The notes: a model not told the origin generated them from the sequence alone. A stretch of 10,714 nt of DNA from Candidatus Hydrogenedentota bacterium (GCA_903922535.1 CAIXUF010001130.1:1-10714), one strand, 5' to 3'; counted from the first letter of the stretch, positions 1 to 7,596 are shown. Program-made: numbers and translations.

Positions 1-534
1 ATCGTAGCCGTCAACACCCATGTTGAAGACTTCATAGCGGCAGCCGCCTTCGGACGCGCCGTTCAGCAGCCATTCCAGCACCTTCGGAAAGACGTCCTCG
101 GATGGCAGTCGCCAGCCGAAGGTGATGGAATCGCCCACCACCGCAATACGGCGCACGTTCATGTTCTTCTCCCGCCTGAATTCCGTGTCGCGAAAGCCGG
201 CGGAATTGGTGCGGATAAGGCCGTCCAACAGGCTGGTGTTCGGCCGCAGCTCGTAGCCCAGTTCCCGGTCAGCCGACCGAATATGAAGCAGACTGTCTCC
301 CCGGGCGTCCCAAGTGTTGTTAACATTTGCCTCGAGGTGCTGCATGTTCAGCGAACCCAGGACCATGTCATTGGCAACGACAGGCCCCATGAACGGCGCG
401 ACTTTCTGCAGCAGCCGCGATTCGTAACCACGCGTGAGCGCTTCCAGCACGAGAACCGTGACGAGCACAGACCCCGCCGCCAAAGCAAGATTGACGCCAA
501 GCCGATACAGGCGCTGTCTGTTGAGTTTTACCAT
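1..534 (-). CDS. Membrane-anchored SGNH/GDSL-family hydrolase (N-terminal part; gene runs off left edge)
   Basis: The 178 visible codons run in frame from an ATG at 534 to base 1 with no stop, so the C-terminal part, including the expected catalytic Asp/His block, is outside the window. Residues about 12-32 form a hydrophobic segment after a basic N-terminus (MVKLNRQRLYRLG), a signal anchor or uncleaved signal. NSAGFRD (110-116) is followed by VVGDSITFG (132-140). Ser136 of GDS is the expected SGNH nucleophile (block I), and NxxGFRD before it is common in SGNH proteins of the AlgX/acyl-esterase type. GGAGG lies 4 nt upstream of the ATG, which supports this start. Family knowledge suggests an extracytoplasmic esterase or acyltransferase acting on a polysaccharide or lipid, but the substrate cannot be told. 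It is divergent from the GH9-like gene at 722, so a shared carbohydrate role is plausible but inferred. Confidence 0.82.
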   Translation of the reverse strand, partial: MVKLNRQRLYRLGVNLALAAGSVLVTVLVLEALTRGYESRLLQKVAPFMGPVVANDMVLGSLNMQHLEANVNNTWDARGDSLLHIRSADRELGYELRPNTSLLDGLIRTNSAGFRDTEFRREKNMNVRRIAVVGDSITFGWRLPSEDVFPKVLEWLLNGASEGGCRYEVFNMGVDGYD

Positions 535-543
535 CAAGCCTCC

Positions 544-565
544 GGGGCACGCCGTACGGCACCCC
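544..565 (-). promoter_or_regulatory. Inverted repeat abutting the ribosome binding site of the SGNH gene
   Basis: The perfect 10-bp palindrome GCCGTACGGC (551-560) is flanked by GGGG (544-547) and CCCC (562-565). This gives a stem with a small asymmetric internal loop. It directly abuts the GGAGG ribosome binding site (539-543) of the minus-strand SGNH gene. It could be an operator or a leader hairpin. No T-tract follows, so it is not a convincing terminator. Confidence 0.3.
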
Positions 566-636
566 TGACTTTAGAGTATCGGCAAGGGCACGGGCCGTTC
601 AATGTGAATGCGGATCGCAGCATCGTCCTCCCCGGT

Positions 637-665
637 TTGTATCCGTGCCGGGTTGCGTATATCCT
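637..665 (+). promoter_or_regulatory. Possible sigma70-like promoter for the GH9-like gene
   Basis: TTGTAT (637-642) and TATCCT (660-665) are separated by 17 bp and lie about 55 bp upstream of the start at 722. Spacing is ideal but the -10 match is moderate. In a GC-rich genome of unknown sigma-factor preference this is only a candidate. It is the AT-richest stretch of the divergent intergenic region 535-721, which holds no other gene. Confidence 0.25.
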
Positions 666-721
666 AACGTTTTGCGGCGGGCATGGAGGCTTTGCCGCCT
701 TTCCAGGAGGTTGTTTTCGTG

Positions 722-2668
722 ATGCGATGGATGTGCCTTGTGCTGATGGCGGCGCTGGTTTTCCCCGTGGGCGTGTTTGCGGAAAACACGCCGGCGGTAA
801 CGCCCGCACCGGTGTTTGAGTCCCTGGCCATGCTGCCCTCCGGCACTTTCGAGAAAGCCGCCGACAATGCCCCGGATCATCCCGCCGGATGGCAGTCTGA
901 CGCCCCGTCGGAAGCGTGGCGCATCGACCGTGAGACCTTCCTGCAGGGTGCCGGTTCGTTGCGGCTGGCCGGCGGTGCGCCCGTGGTGGTGGTGTCCGAC
1001 CCGATACCGCTGGACGCCGAATTCACCGGACTGAGCGCCGTGGCCATGGGGCGCGGCACCGGCGGCACGGCCAGGGTGCGCTGGATTGCGGGCGACGGCA
1101 GCGTGATCCGCGAAGACGCGCTGCGCGCGCTGAAATCCCCGGAGGCCAGCGGCTGGACACGCCACACGCTCAGCGAGACAGCCCGTCCGGAAAAGGCGGA
1201 ACGGGTCGCGTGTGTTCTGGAGGCCAACGCGCCCGCGGGGGAGGCGTTCTGGTGGGATGCCGTCGAGATCACCGGCAGCCACGAACGCGCGCCCAACGCG
1301 GTGGTCCTAATCAACCAGGCCGGCTATGAGTCCTTCGCGCCAAAGCACTTTGTCGTCTCAGCCAACCTGCCAGTCTCCAGTGCAACTTTCCGCGTGGATG
1401 CGCACGGGGGACGCACCGTCTTCAAAGGCACCCTTGAGGATTCGTCGCGCATTGTCGGCGCCGGAGGGGCCGATTGGGGACGCTGTTATTACCGGGGCGA
1501 TTTCACGCCGCTGAATGCGGACGGTGACTATACGATTCATGTGAAGCTGGGCGATCTGGAGGCGGCCTCGCCCGAATTCCCGCTGCGTTTCGACCAGTTG
1601 TGGAACACCGCGTTCAACCGCGCCGTGCATGCGCTCACCGTGTGCCGCAACGGGGACTCCGGTCCGTTGTGGAACGATCCCGGTAAACCCGCCCTTCCCG
1701 ATGCGGAAACGTTTTGGACACTCGTAAACGGCTGGTCGGTCCTGCACTGGAAGATTGACCTGCTGGGCGGCGCATCGCCCCTGGCCGACGAGGTGCGTTG
1801 GGCCGCGCCGCGCGCCGGGAAACAGGCCGAAGGCGCCGACACCGGCACGCTGACCTACTGGGCCGCCGCGCTGGCCCGCTATGCGCTGCAGGACAAGGCG
1901 GACACGGCAGCAGCCGAGGCCGCAAAAAAGGCCGTCACTGCGCTGAAGAACGGCGGCGGCAAGGGGCCGCTGGCGTTTTCCGCAGCCTGGGACCTGTACG
2001 CCGCCGACAATGACGCCGTCTGGATGGATCAGGCGAAAGCCTGGTTCCCGGGCGTGAACATCGACTCCATTGAACCCCTGCTTGAATATGAAGCCGAGGG
2101 GGGGGGCATGCTCAGCGTGGAGGTGTCCCGGTCGGTGGAGCAGTTGGCCGACACGCTGCTCAAGCGCGCAAGGAACCCCTTTGGCGTCTATGCCACGGAG
2201 GACAAGGGGGCGCTCTGCTACTTCCTGCCCTCCTCGTCAGAGCCCGCCGGAACTCCGGAGGGCATGGGCAACACACACCGCGTGTTGATGGCCGCCGAAC
2301 TCATGGCCAAGGCATACCGGTTCGCGGCCAAGCCCGAGTATCTGGGTTTCATTTATGACCAGTTCAACTGGATTTTCGGATGCAACCCGCAGGGCGTCTG
2401 CCTGATGGAGGGCGTCGGCGCCGCGCATGTGGCGAAGATCACCGGACCGGGCGCGGACCGCCGTGAGTCGCTCTCCGGGATTATCCTCAACGGCATCGGT
2501 CCGGCGGGACCCGGCGATGATCGCCCGTGGATCGCCATGAAAGACACCGACCCGGCCACCGAGGCCACCAACGGTTTCGCACTGCGCAACAATGTCCGTT
2601 TCATCGGCGCCATGGCGCAGTTAAAACGCATTCGGACGGTCCAACCCCAGGACAAGCAGGGGAAGTAG
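722..2668 (+). CDS. Secreted GH9-like protein lacking catalytic residues (putative pseudoglycosidase)
   Basis: This 648-residue protein starts with a signal peptide (MRWMCLVLMAALVFPVGVFA). Residues about 30-195 look like a jelly-roll, carbohydrate-binding-type module. A CelD_N-type Ig-like domain follows (about 198-290, opening with VVLINQAGY), then a degenerate GH9 (alpha/alpha)6 domain of about 355 residues against about 445 in its downstream paralogue. GH9 hallmarks such as YDQFNWIFGCNP and LMEGVG are present. The nucleophile-water motif GGW-DAGDY is replaced by NGWSVLHWK (336-344), the general-acid Glu is Gly618 (TNGFALRNN), and the PxxHxR His is absent. Hydrolysis is therefore unlikely; glycan binding or a regulatory role is inferred. 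AGGAGG (705-710) is 11 nt from ATG 722 and 8 nt from an in-frame GTG at 719, which is an alternative start. An in-frame ATG at 683 would put extra residues before the signal peptide. A G9 run (2098-2106) lies within the gene. Confidence 0.85.
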   Translation: MRWMCLVLMAALVFPVGVFAENTPAVTPAPVFESLAMLPSGTFEKAADNAPDHPAGWQSDAPSEAWRIDRETFLQGAGSLRLAGGAPVVVVSDPIPLDAEFTGLSAVAMGRGTGGTARVRWIAGDGSVIREDALRALKSPEASGWTRHTLSETARPEKAERVACVLEANAPAGEAFWWDAVEITGSHERAPNAVVLINQAGYESFAPKHFVVSANLPVSSATFRVDAHGGRTVFKGTLEDSSRIVGAGGADWGRCYYRGDFTPLNADGDYTIHVKLGDLEAASPEFPLRFDQLWNTAFNRAVHALTVCRNGDSGPLWNDPGKPALPDAETFWTLVNGWSVLHWKIDLLGGASPLADEVRWAAPRAGKQAEGADTGTLTYWAAALARYALQDKADTAAAEAAKKAVTALKNGGGKGPLAFSAAWDLYAADNDAVWMDQAKAWFPGVNIDSIEPLLEYEAEGGGMLSVEVSRSVEQLADTLLKRARNPFGVYATEDKGALCYFLPSSSEPAGTPEGMGNTHRVLMAAELMAKAYRFAAKPEYLGFIYDQFNWIFGCNPQGVCLMEGVGAAHVAKITGPGADRRESLSGIILNGIGPAGPGDDRPWIAMKDTDPATEATNGFALRNNVRFIGAMAQLKRIRTVQPQDKQGK

Positions 2669-2748
2669 ACCATCGGCGGCGACGACTTGTGGAAGAAAGG
2701 CACCATTAATGTTGCGAAGGCGAACAAGGCCGTCTTTTTTAAGTGCGT

Positions 2749-2858
2749 GCGGCCATGCCGCCGCTTTTCTTCGCCGGGGCCGTGCCCCGGCGGCGCGAAG
2801 TGCAACTTCGCGAACAGGAACATTCCCACGTGCAACTTGGGAACGGGGGGCCGTTCCC
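2749..2858 (+). repeat. Cluster of short inverted repeats between the two GH9 genes (candidate dispersed repeat or leader structure)
   Basis: The gap 2669-2861 holds no credible gene. It contains consecutive hairpins: GCGGC/GCCGC (2749-2753 with 2757-2761, followed by TTTTCTT); CGCCGGGGC/GCCCCGGCG (2772-2780 with 2784-2792); CGCGAAG/CTTCGCG (2794-2800 with 2806-2812, loop TGCAA); and TTCCCACG/CTTGGGAA (2823-2830 with 2836-2843, one mismatch, again loop TGCAA). GGGAACG (2839-2845) can instead pair with CGTTCCC (2852-2858), so the last two folds exclude each other. GTGCAACTT occurs twice exactly 30 bp apart. From memory, TTCCCA...TGGGAACG palindromes of this type recur between genes in planctomycete-like genomes. 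Dispersed repeat is the favoured reading. A 5' leader regulating the next gene is the alternative. Confidence 0.6.
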
Positions 2859-2861
2859 GCC

Positions 2862-5800
2862 ATGCCATCCCTCGGGCGGACCATGTTGAGCGCCGCACTG
2901 CTTTGGCTGGCGTTTTGCGCGCGGGGAAGCGCCCAGACACCGACACAGGCGTGGGCCTTTGAGGCGAAATCCAACCTGTACGCCTCCCCGCTGGTGGCGG
3001 ACGTGCATCCTTCGCCGGGAAAGGAAATCATTGCCGGTGACAGCGAGGCAAGGCGGCTGTGCTGCATCTCGGCGGCGGGACAGCAGCTTTGGGAAGCCGA
3101 CGGCGGCTGGAAAAAACGCCTCATCTCCGCCGCGGCGCTCAGCGCCCCCCTGCCCGACGGCACACGGCTGCTGGCTGTGGGCAATGCCGACGGGTCGCTG
3201 GTCGCCATTGATGCCGCGACCGGCAAAGTGCGCTGGCAGGTGCAGGCGGGCGCGGTGGAGTGGGGCGGCGGCCTCTGGGCGGACATCGACGGCAACGGCG
3301 CGCAGGAATATGTGCATGCAACGCTGAAGGACGGCGTGGCCGCCTTCGACGCGCAGGGCAAGGAACACTGGCGCTATACCGGCGCGGCGGGCGGGCCCAA
3401 AGTAACAATTTCCTCCGTGCCCGCCGCGTGCGACATCGACGGCGATGGAAAGAGTGAAATCTTTTTCGCCACCCCGTGGGGCGTGTGCTGCCTCAACGGC
3501 GACGGCACACTGCGCTGGGAGAAGGTCACCGGCGATGATTTCAAGGCAACGGTTATTATCGGCGACGCCGACGGCGATGGTGTGCCCGAACTCTACACGA
3601 TGTCCTGCGACGACGATTACCTGTGGCGGTTCGACGCGCGGACAGGCGCGGTCGTCTGGAAGACGCCGCTGGCCGGCGGTGCCGACGCCTACAACGGCTC
3701 GGCGCTGGCGCTGGGCGACATTGACGGCGACGGCGCGGAGGAACTGGTGGCCGCGGACAACGCGGGACACGTGTGCGCGCTGGGCGCGAACGGCGTGATC
3801 CACTGGATGTTCACCACGCGCAAGCCCGTGCATGCGGCGATCTCGCTGGGCGATGTGGACGGCGATGGAAACGTGGAGGTGCTCGCCGCCAGCGGTGACC
3901 ACAACCTCTATTGCCTGGACGGCATCGGCCATGAAAAATGGCGTTTTGAGTCGGGGCTGCGGCTGGTCCATCCCGCAACCATTGACGACGTGGATCTCGA
4001 CGGAAAAACGGACATCCTCGTGTGCGGTTGTGATCATCTGCTGCGCTGCCTCCAGACCGGCGGGCGCTATGATGCCGCATCCGTCCCCTGGCCGTCGCGC
4101 CGCTTCGACGGCGCGCAGAGCGGCGCATCCTTCGGAAGGCGCGGCGCCGCCCAACCCAAGGTGGAGATCTCGCAGTCGCTGTTCGAATACGGCGGTTTCG
4201 AGCAGGGCAAGGCGCGCAACGGACTGGAGCAGTTTGACCCCAACAATCCGCTCAGCAAGCGCGTCATGAACCGTCCGCGCGGGTGGCGATGCGCCACACC
4301 GGAAGTGGAATGGGGCATGGCCGACAACCTGGACGGGCAGGGAAAATGTCTGCTCGTGCAGGGAGCGTGTGAAATTGTCTCGGACTACGTGCCGCTTCCG
4401 GCAGGGTTGCGCACGGTCTCGGCGACGGCACAGGGCGGCGCGTATGCGGTTGCGGCGGAGATCCGGTGGCTCGGCGACACAGGTGTCATCGGCACCACCC
4501 CCCTGGAGTATCAAAGCGAGGCCGCCGGCTGGCATTTCTGGGCACTGGCAGACACCGCGCCGCCGCGCGGTGCACGCAGGGCCGCCATGGTGTTGCTCTG
4601 TGGATGGGCGGATTGTCGCTGGGACAATGCGGACATTACCGGCAAGGTGCTGGAGCCTGCGGCGACCACGGTCCTGATCAACCAGGCCGGCTACGATGTC
4701 GGCGCGCCGAAGTCTTTTGTCGTGCAGTCCAACGTCAAGGCGGAGAATGCCATCTTCACGCTGCAGCGAGAGGATGGTTCGGTTGCGCAGGAGGGCAAGC
4801 TTGCGCGCGCCAGGCGCATTACGGGCAAGTACGGGCAGGACTGGGGCCATGAGTACTACAACGGCGACCTTGCCGCCTTCGACACGCCCGGCCGCTACCG
4901 CATCCGCGCCACGCTGGATGGCGTTAGCGCCGAATCATGGCCGTTCGAAATCGGCGAGAACCGGTTGTGGAACGCCGCCGCGCGGCCCGCGTACCGCTTC
5001 TTCTGGTACCAGCGCTGCGGCATGGCAATCCCCGGCTTTCACGGCGCCTGCCATCTCGACGACGCGGTCGGCCCGGACGGCAAGACTTCGCGCGAAGTCT
5101 TTGGCGGATGGCATGACGCAGGCGACTACAACACCTACCAGAACGCGCCCTACGTGATCGGCCTTGCCCGCGCCTATGGCGCGCAGGCGGCGGCCTTTGA
5201 CGCCCTCAAGCCCGAGGGCGAGGAGGGATTCCTTGACGAGCTGCTCTGGGGCGGCGCGCACGTGCGGCGCATGATCACCGAGGACGGCTCGGCCTTCGGC
5301 TCCATCACCAGCGGCTACGGTTTCTGGGGGCCGCCCGAACTCGAAACGGACAACATCCCCGGCACGGGCGACGAGCGCCCGGCCTCCTGCGTGCGCGGCG
5401 ACAACCCCGATGATCATCAGGCGTCCCTGGCGCGCATCGCGGCGCTGCTGCACGACAAGGGCAGGTCCGACGTGTCGGAGTGGACCGAGCCCGCCGCGCG
5501 CAGCCTCGACTACGCCCTCGGACAGAACCATCGCGGCCTGCAACAGTTAAGCACCGCCACCGATCTGTTCCGCGCCACGAACGATTCCAAATATGCGGCA
5601 CTCGCAAAGGAACTGTTCTCCACACTCGCGCCCAAACCGGATCAAGGGCCGACCTTGGTGCTCGTGGACGCGGTGCGCCGCTATGACGAGACATTCAAGG
5701 AAGACCATGCGGCCGTGTTAAAGGACATGCTGGTCGCAAAGGCGGAGTCGCTGTTGAAACTGGCGGAGAATACCTTCGGCATTTGCACCTTCGGCACGCC

Positions 5801-6311
5801 CGGGAAGCCCGACTTCTTCAATGCGCCCGACGACAAGGGCGGCTGGCACATCGGCACCAGCAGCTATCTGTTCGAATCGGCGGCGCTCGTGGCGCTGGCC
5901 GATCAGTTTGCGCCCGACCCGCGCTACAGGCGTTTTGTGTATGACCAGTTCAACTGGACCCTGGGCATGAATCCGTTCAACCTCAGCCTGATGGAGGGCG
6001 TCGGAAGCGCGTTCCTGCCCAGTTACCACAACCGGATCGCCTTTGCGGGAATCAAACGCGGCGCCGTGCCCGGCAGCGTGGTGAATGGCGTGACCTGGCG
6101 CGCCGTGGGCGATGACCGGCCCTTCGTGGACACCAACGGCACCGACATCCCCGCCTTTGAATCCAACGAATGCTGGCTGCCCCACAACACGGCATTTCTG
6201 AACGCGCTGGCCAATCTTATGCGGGCCGGGGAAGTGAAGACTGGGAGCGTCGGCATCCCGCCTGCCTCCGGCTCCGCCAACCCTGTGCACGGGAAAGAAA
6301 TGGTTCACTAG
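2862..6311 (+). CDS. Secreted multidomain glycoside hydrolase family 9 enzyme with N-terminal FG-GAP/VCBS-type propeller
   Basis: The protein is 1149 residues. A signal peptide (about 1-24, ending RGSA|Q) precedes a beta-propeller (about 30-425) of eight repeats spaced 45-51 residues. Five repeats carry calcium-loop motifs such as DIDGDGKSE, DADGDGVPE and DVDGDGNVE. Next come a jelly-roll-like module (about 434-600), a CelD_N Ig-like domain (from 602, TTVLINQAGY) and a GH9 catalytic domain (about 702-1149). GGWHDAGDY (748-756) supplies the catalytic Asp pair D752/D755, PSYHNR has His1056, and SNE has the general acid Glu1103. Endo- or exo-beta-glucanase-type hydrolysis of a plant or microbial glucan is expected, but the exact substrate is unknown. 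The frame stays open upstream to 2709, but those 51 residues are encoded by the hairpin cluster. ATG 2862 (or 2883) places a proper signal peptide first. The C-terminal tail SVGIPPASGSA looks repeat-derived. The upstream gene is a catalytically dead paralogue. Confidence 0.9.
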   Translation: MPSLGRTMLSAALLWLAFCARGSAQTPTQAWAFEAKSNLYASPLVADVHPSPGKEIIAGDSEARRLCCISAAGQQLWEADGGWKKRLISAAALSAPLPDGTRLLAVGNADGSLVAIDAATGKVRWQVQAGAVEWGGGLWADIDGNGAQEYVHATLKDGVAAFDAQGKEHWRYTGAAGGPKVTISSVPAACDIDGDGKSEIFFATPWGVCCLNGDGTLRWEKVTGDDFKATVIIGDADGDGVPELYTMSCDDDYLWRFDARTGAVVWKTPLAGGADAYNGSALALGDIDGDGAEELVAADNAGHVCALGANGVIHWMFTTRKPVHAAISLGDVDGDGNVEVLAASGDHNLYCLDGIGHEKWRFESGLRLVHPATIDDVDLDGKTDILVCGCDHLLRCLQTGGRYDAASVPWPSRRFDGAQSGASFGRRGAAQPKVEISQSLFEYGGFEQGKARNGLEQFDPNNPLSKRVMNRPRGWRCATPEVEWGMADNLDGQGKCLLVQGACEIVSDYVPLPAGLRTVSATAQGGAYAVAAEIRWLGDTGVIGTTPLEYQSEAAGWHFWALADTAPPRGARRAAMVLLCGWADCRWDNADITGKVLEPAATTVLINQAGYDVGAPKSFVVQSNVKAENAIFTLQREDGSVAQEGKLARARRITGKYGQDWGHEYYNGDLAAFDTPGRYRIRATLDGVSAESWPFEIGENRLWNAAARPAYRFFWYQRCGMAIPGFHGACHLDDAVGPDGKTSREVFGGWHDAGDYNTYQNAPYVIGLARAYGAQAAAFDALKPEGEEGFLDELLWGGAHVRRMITEDGSAFGSITSGYGFWGPPELETDNIPGTGDERPASCVRGDNPDDHQASLARIAALLHDKGRSDVSEWTEPAARSLDYALGQNHRGLQQLSTATDLFRATNDSKYAALAKELFSTLAPKPDQGPTLVLVDAVRRYDETFKEDHAAVLKDMLVAKAESLLKLAENTFGICTFGTPGKPDFFNAPDDKGGWHIGTSSYLFESAALVALADQFAPDPRYRRFVYDQFNWTLGMNPFNLSLMEGVGSAFLPSYHNRIAFAGIKRGAVPGSVVNGVTWRAVGDDRPFVDTNGTDIPAFESNECWLPHNTAFLNALANLMRAGEVKTGSVGIPPASGSANPVHGKEMVH
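6240..6254 (+). repeat. Partial copy of the 9666-9689 palindrome inside the GH9 coding end
   Basis: ACTGGGAGCGTCGGC matches the first 15 bases of the palindrome at 9666-9689 with one mismatch (T for C). It encodes part of the low-complexity tail of the GH9 enzyme, after the catalytic Glu and the last recognisable helix. This suggests that a dispersed repeat extended the reading frame. With one short match, chance cannot be excluded. Confidence 0.4.
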
Positions 6312-6314
6312 AAA

Positions 6315-7565
6315 ATGGAAAACAAAGACATGGCGCGACTCGAACACGATTTCGATTTCCTCTGCAACGGCTGCGGCCACAAGAAACCGCTCAGCAAACC
6401 ATTCATCTGTCCGGCCTGCGGTGAACCAATGAGTCTCCGTTCCCATGCACCCTTCACGGACATCGAGATGCACCAAACGCCCCGGTCCATGTGGCATTAC
6501 TTTCCGTTGCTTCCCATCGGACGGACCGATCACGTTGTCACGCTGGGCGAGGGCGCGACACCGCTCGTCCCTGCGCCGCGCCTGGCAGAGCGCTATGGAC
6601 TGGGCGAGGTGCGCGTCAAGAACGAGATGACCAATCCCACCGGCTCCTTCAAGGACCGGCAGGTCTCCGTGGGCATCAGCCACGCTGTCGAAACCGGCCG
6701 CGACACCGTCGCCGTGGTTTCTTCGGGCAACGTCGGCGTGGCCACCGCGGCCTACGCCGCGCGGGCGGGACTGCGGGCCGTGCTGTTCATGCACGGCCAG
6801 GCCGGCGCGGGCAAGATTGCCCAGGCCGCCGCACACGGCGCCACCGTGCTGCGCATCGACACGCCCGCGCCGAGTGAGGCGTTCCGCCTCTGCCTGGAAG
6901 CCTGCGAAAAATGGGGCTGGGCGCACCTGTCCACCGCGGGCATGTACGAGCCATGGAACGTGGAGGGGGCCAAGACCATCGCCTACGAACTCTGGCAGCA
7001 GTACGACTGCAATCTGCCCGAGTGGGTTGTCGCGCCCGTGGGCGGCGGAGGACTGCTCGGCGGCATTTGGCGCGGTTTCCTCGACCTCGTGCGCATGGGC
7101 CTGATCGAAAAACCGCCGCGCCTCGCGGGCATGCAGGCCGCGGGCTGCGCGCCGTTTGTGCGGGCCGTTGACGAGGGCACCCCCTTCCTCGAAACGCTCA
7201 AGCATCCCTGGCCCAACCCAAAGACCATCGCCGGCGGCATCGCCGACGACATCATCTTTGACGGCCATACCGTGCTGCCCGCAGTGCGCACCACCAACGG
7301 CGCGGCCATCGCCGTGGACGACCCGGCCATTGAGGAGGGCGCGCGCATCCTCGCCCGGGACGAGGGGCTGCTCTGCGAACTCACCTGCGCGGGTGTCATC
7401 GCCGCACTGGCCCACCTGCCCGGCGCGGACAAGAACACCCGCGTCTGCTGCGTCGTCACCGGCAGCGGCATGAAGGAAATGGACTACTACCGAAGGCTGG
7501 TCCCCGAGCCGGTGAGCATCCCCCCGACGCTGGAGGCGGTGGCGGCGGCGATTGGCAAGGTGTGA
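6315..7565 (+). CDS. thrC: Threonine synthase-like PLP-dependent enzyme with N-terminal zinc ribbon
   Basis: This 416-residue protein has a fold-type II PLP-enzyme layout. A zinc ribbon with C17-x2-C20 and C32-x2-C35 comes first. TNPTGSFKDR (107-115) contains the PLP Schiff-base Lys113. SSGNVGVATAAYAARAG (136-152) is the phosphate/substrate loop, and VGGGG (242-246) is the PLP-phosphate-binding glycine loop. Length and ribbon match the archaeal/actinobacterial-type threonine synthase, which converts O-phospho-L-homoserine to L-threonine in the cytoplasm. Related enzymes such as cysteate synthase share this layout, so the substrate is inferred. ATG 6315 starts 3 nt after the GH9 stop. A second in-frame ATG at 6330 (MARLEHDF) is possible, and no strong ribosome binding site decides between them. 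The close spacing suggests co-transcription with the GH9 gene despite unrelated function. No other threonine-pathway gene is visible in the window. Confidence 0.85.
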   Translation: MENKDMARLEHDFDFLCNGCGHKKPLSKPFICPACGEPMSLRSHAPFTDIEMHQTPRSMWHYFPLLPIGRTDHVVTLGEGATPLVPAPRLAERYGLGEVRVKNEMTNPTGSFKDRQVSVGISHAVETGRDTVAVVSSGNVGVATAAYAARAGLRAVLFMHGQAGAGKIAQAAAHGATVLRIDTPAPSEAFRLCLEACEKWGWAHLSTAGMYEPWNVEGAKTIAYELWQQYDCNLPEWVVAPVGGGGLLGGIWRGFLDLVRMGLIEKPPRLAGMQAAGCAPFVRAVDEGTPFLETLKHPWPNPKTIAGGIADDIIFDGHTVLPAVRTTNGAAIAVDDPAIEEGARILARDEGLLCELTCAGVIAALAHLPGADKNTRVCCVVTGSGMKEMDYYRRLVPEPVSIPPTLEAVAAAIGKV

Positions 7566-7596
7566 GCGTACGAACACCATGCCGCCGAAAGTGCAG

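Noticed and set aside
283..819. 178-codon plus-strand frame at the left end
   Set aside because: It is antisense to the SGNH hydrolase N-terminus and overlaps the start of the GH9-like gene out of frame. The product is Arg/His-rich without motifs.
2749..2771. Intrinsic terminator after the GH9-like gene
   Set aside because: The GCGGC/GCCGC stem is only 5 bp and the following TTTTCTT is separated from it and interrupted. It is better listed as part of the hairpin cluster.
2709..2861. 51-residue N-terminal extension of the propeller-GH9 protein
   Set aside because: It is encoded by the hairpin cluster, is Arg-rich, and would bury the signal peptide. Starts at 2862 or 2883 put the signal peptide first.
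2687..2962. 91-codon plus-strand frame between and overlapping the GH9 genes
   Set aside because: It translates the same inverted repeats in a second phase and continues out of frame into the signal peptide region. It has no family features.
2739..4850. 703-codon open frame on the minus strand
   Set aside because: It lies opposite the propeller and jelly-roll parts of the GH9 gene. Its product is Arg/His/Ala-rich with no domain logic, as expected of an antisense frame in GC-rich DNA.
5718..7580. 620-codon open frame on the minus strand
   Set aside because: It is antisense to both the GH9 catalytic domain and the threonine synthase-like gene, which have clear motifs. The product shows no recognisable family.
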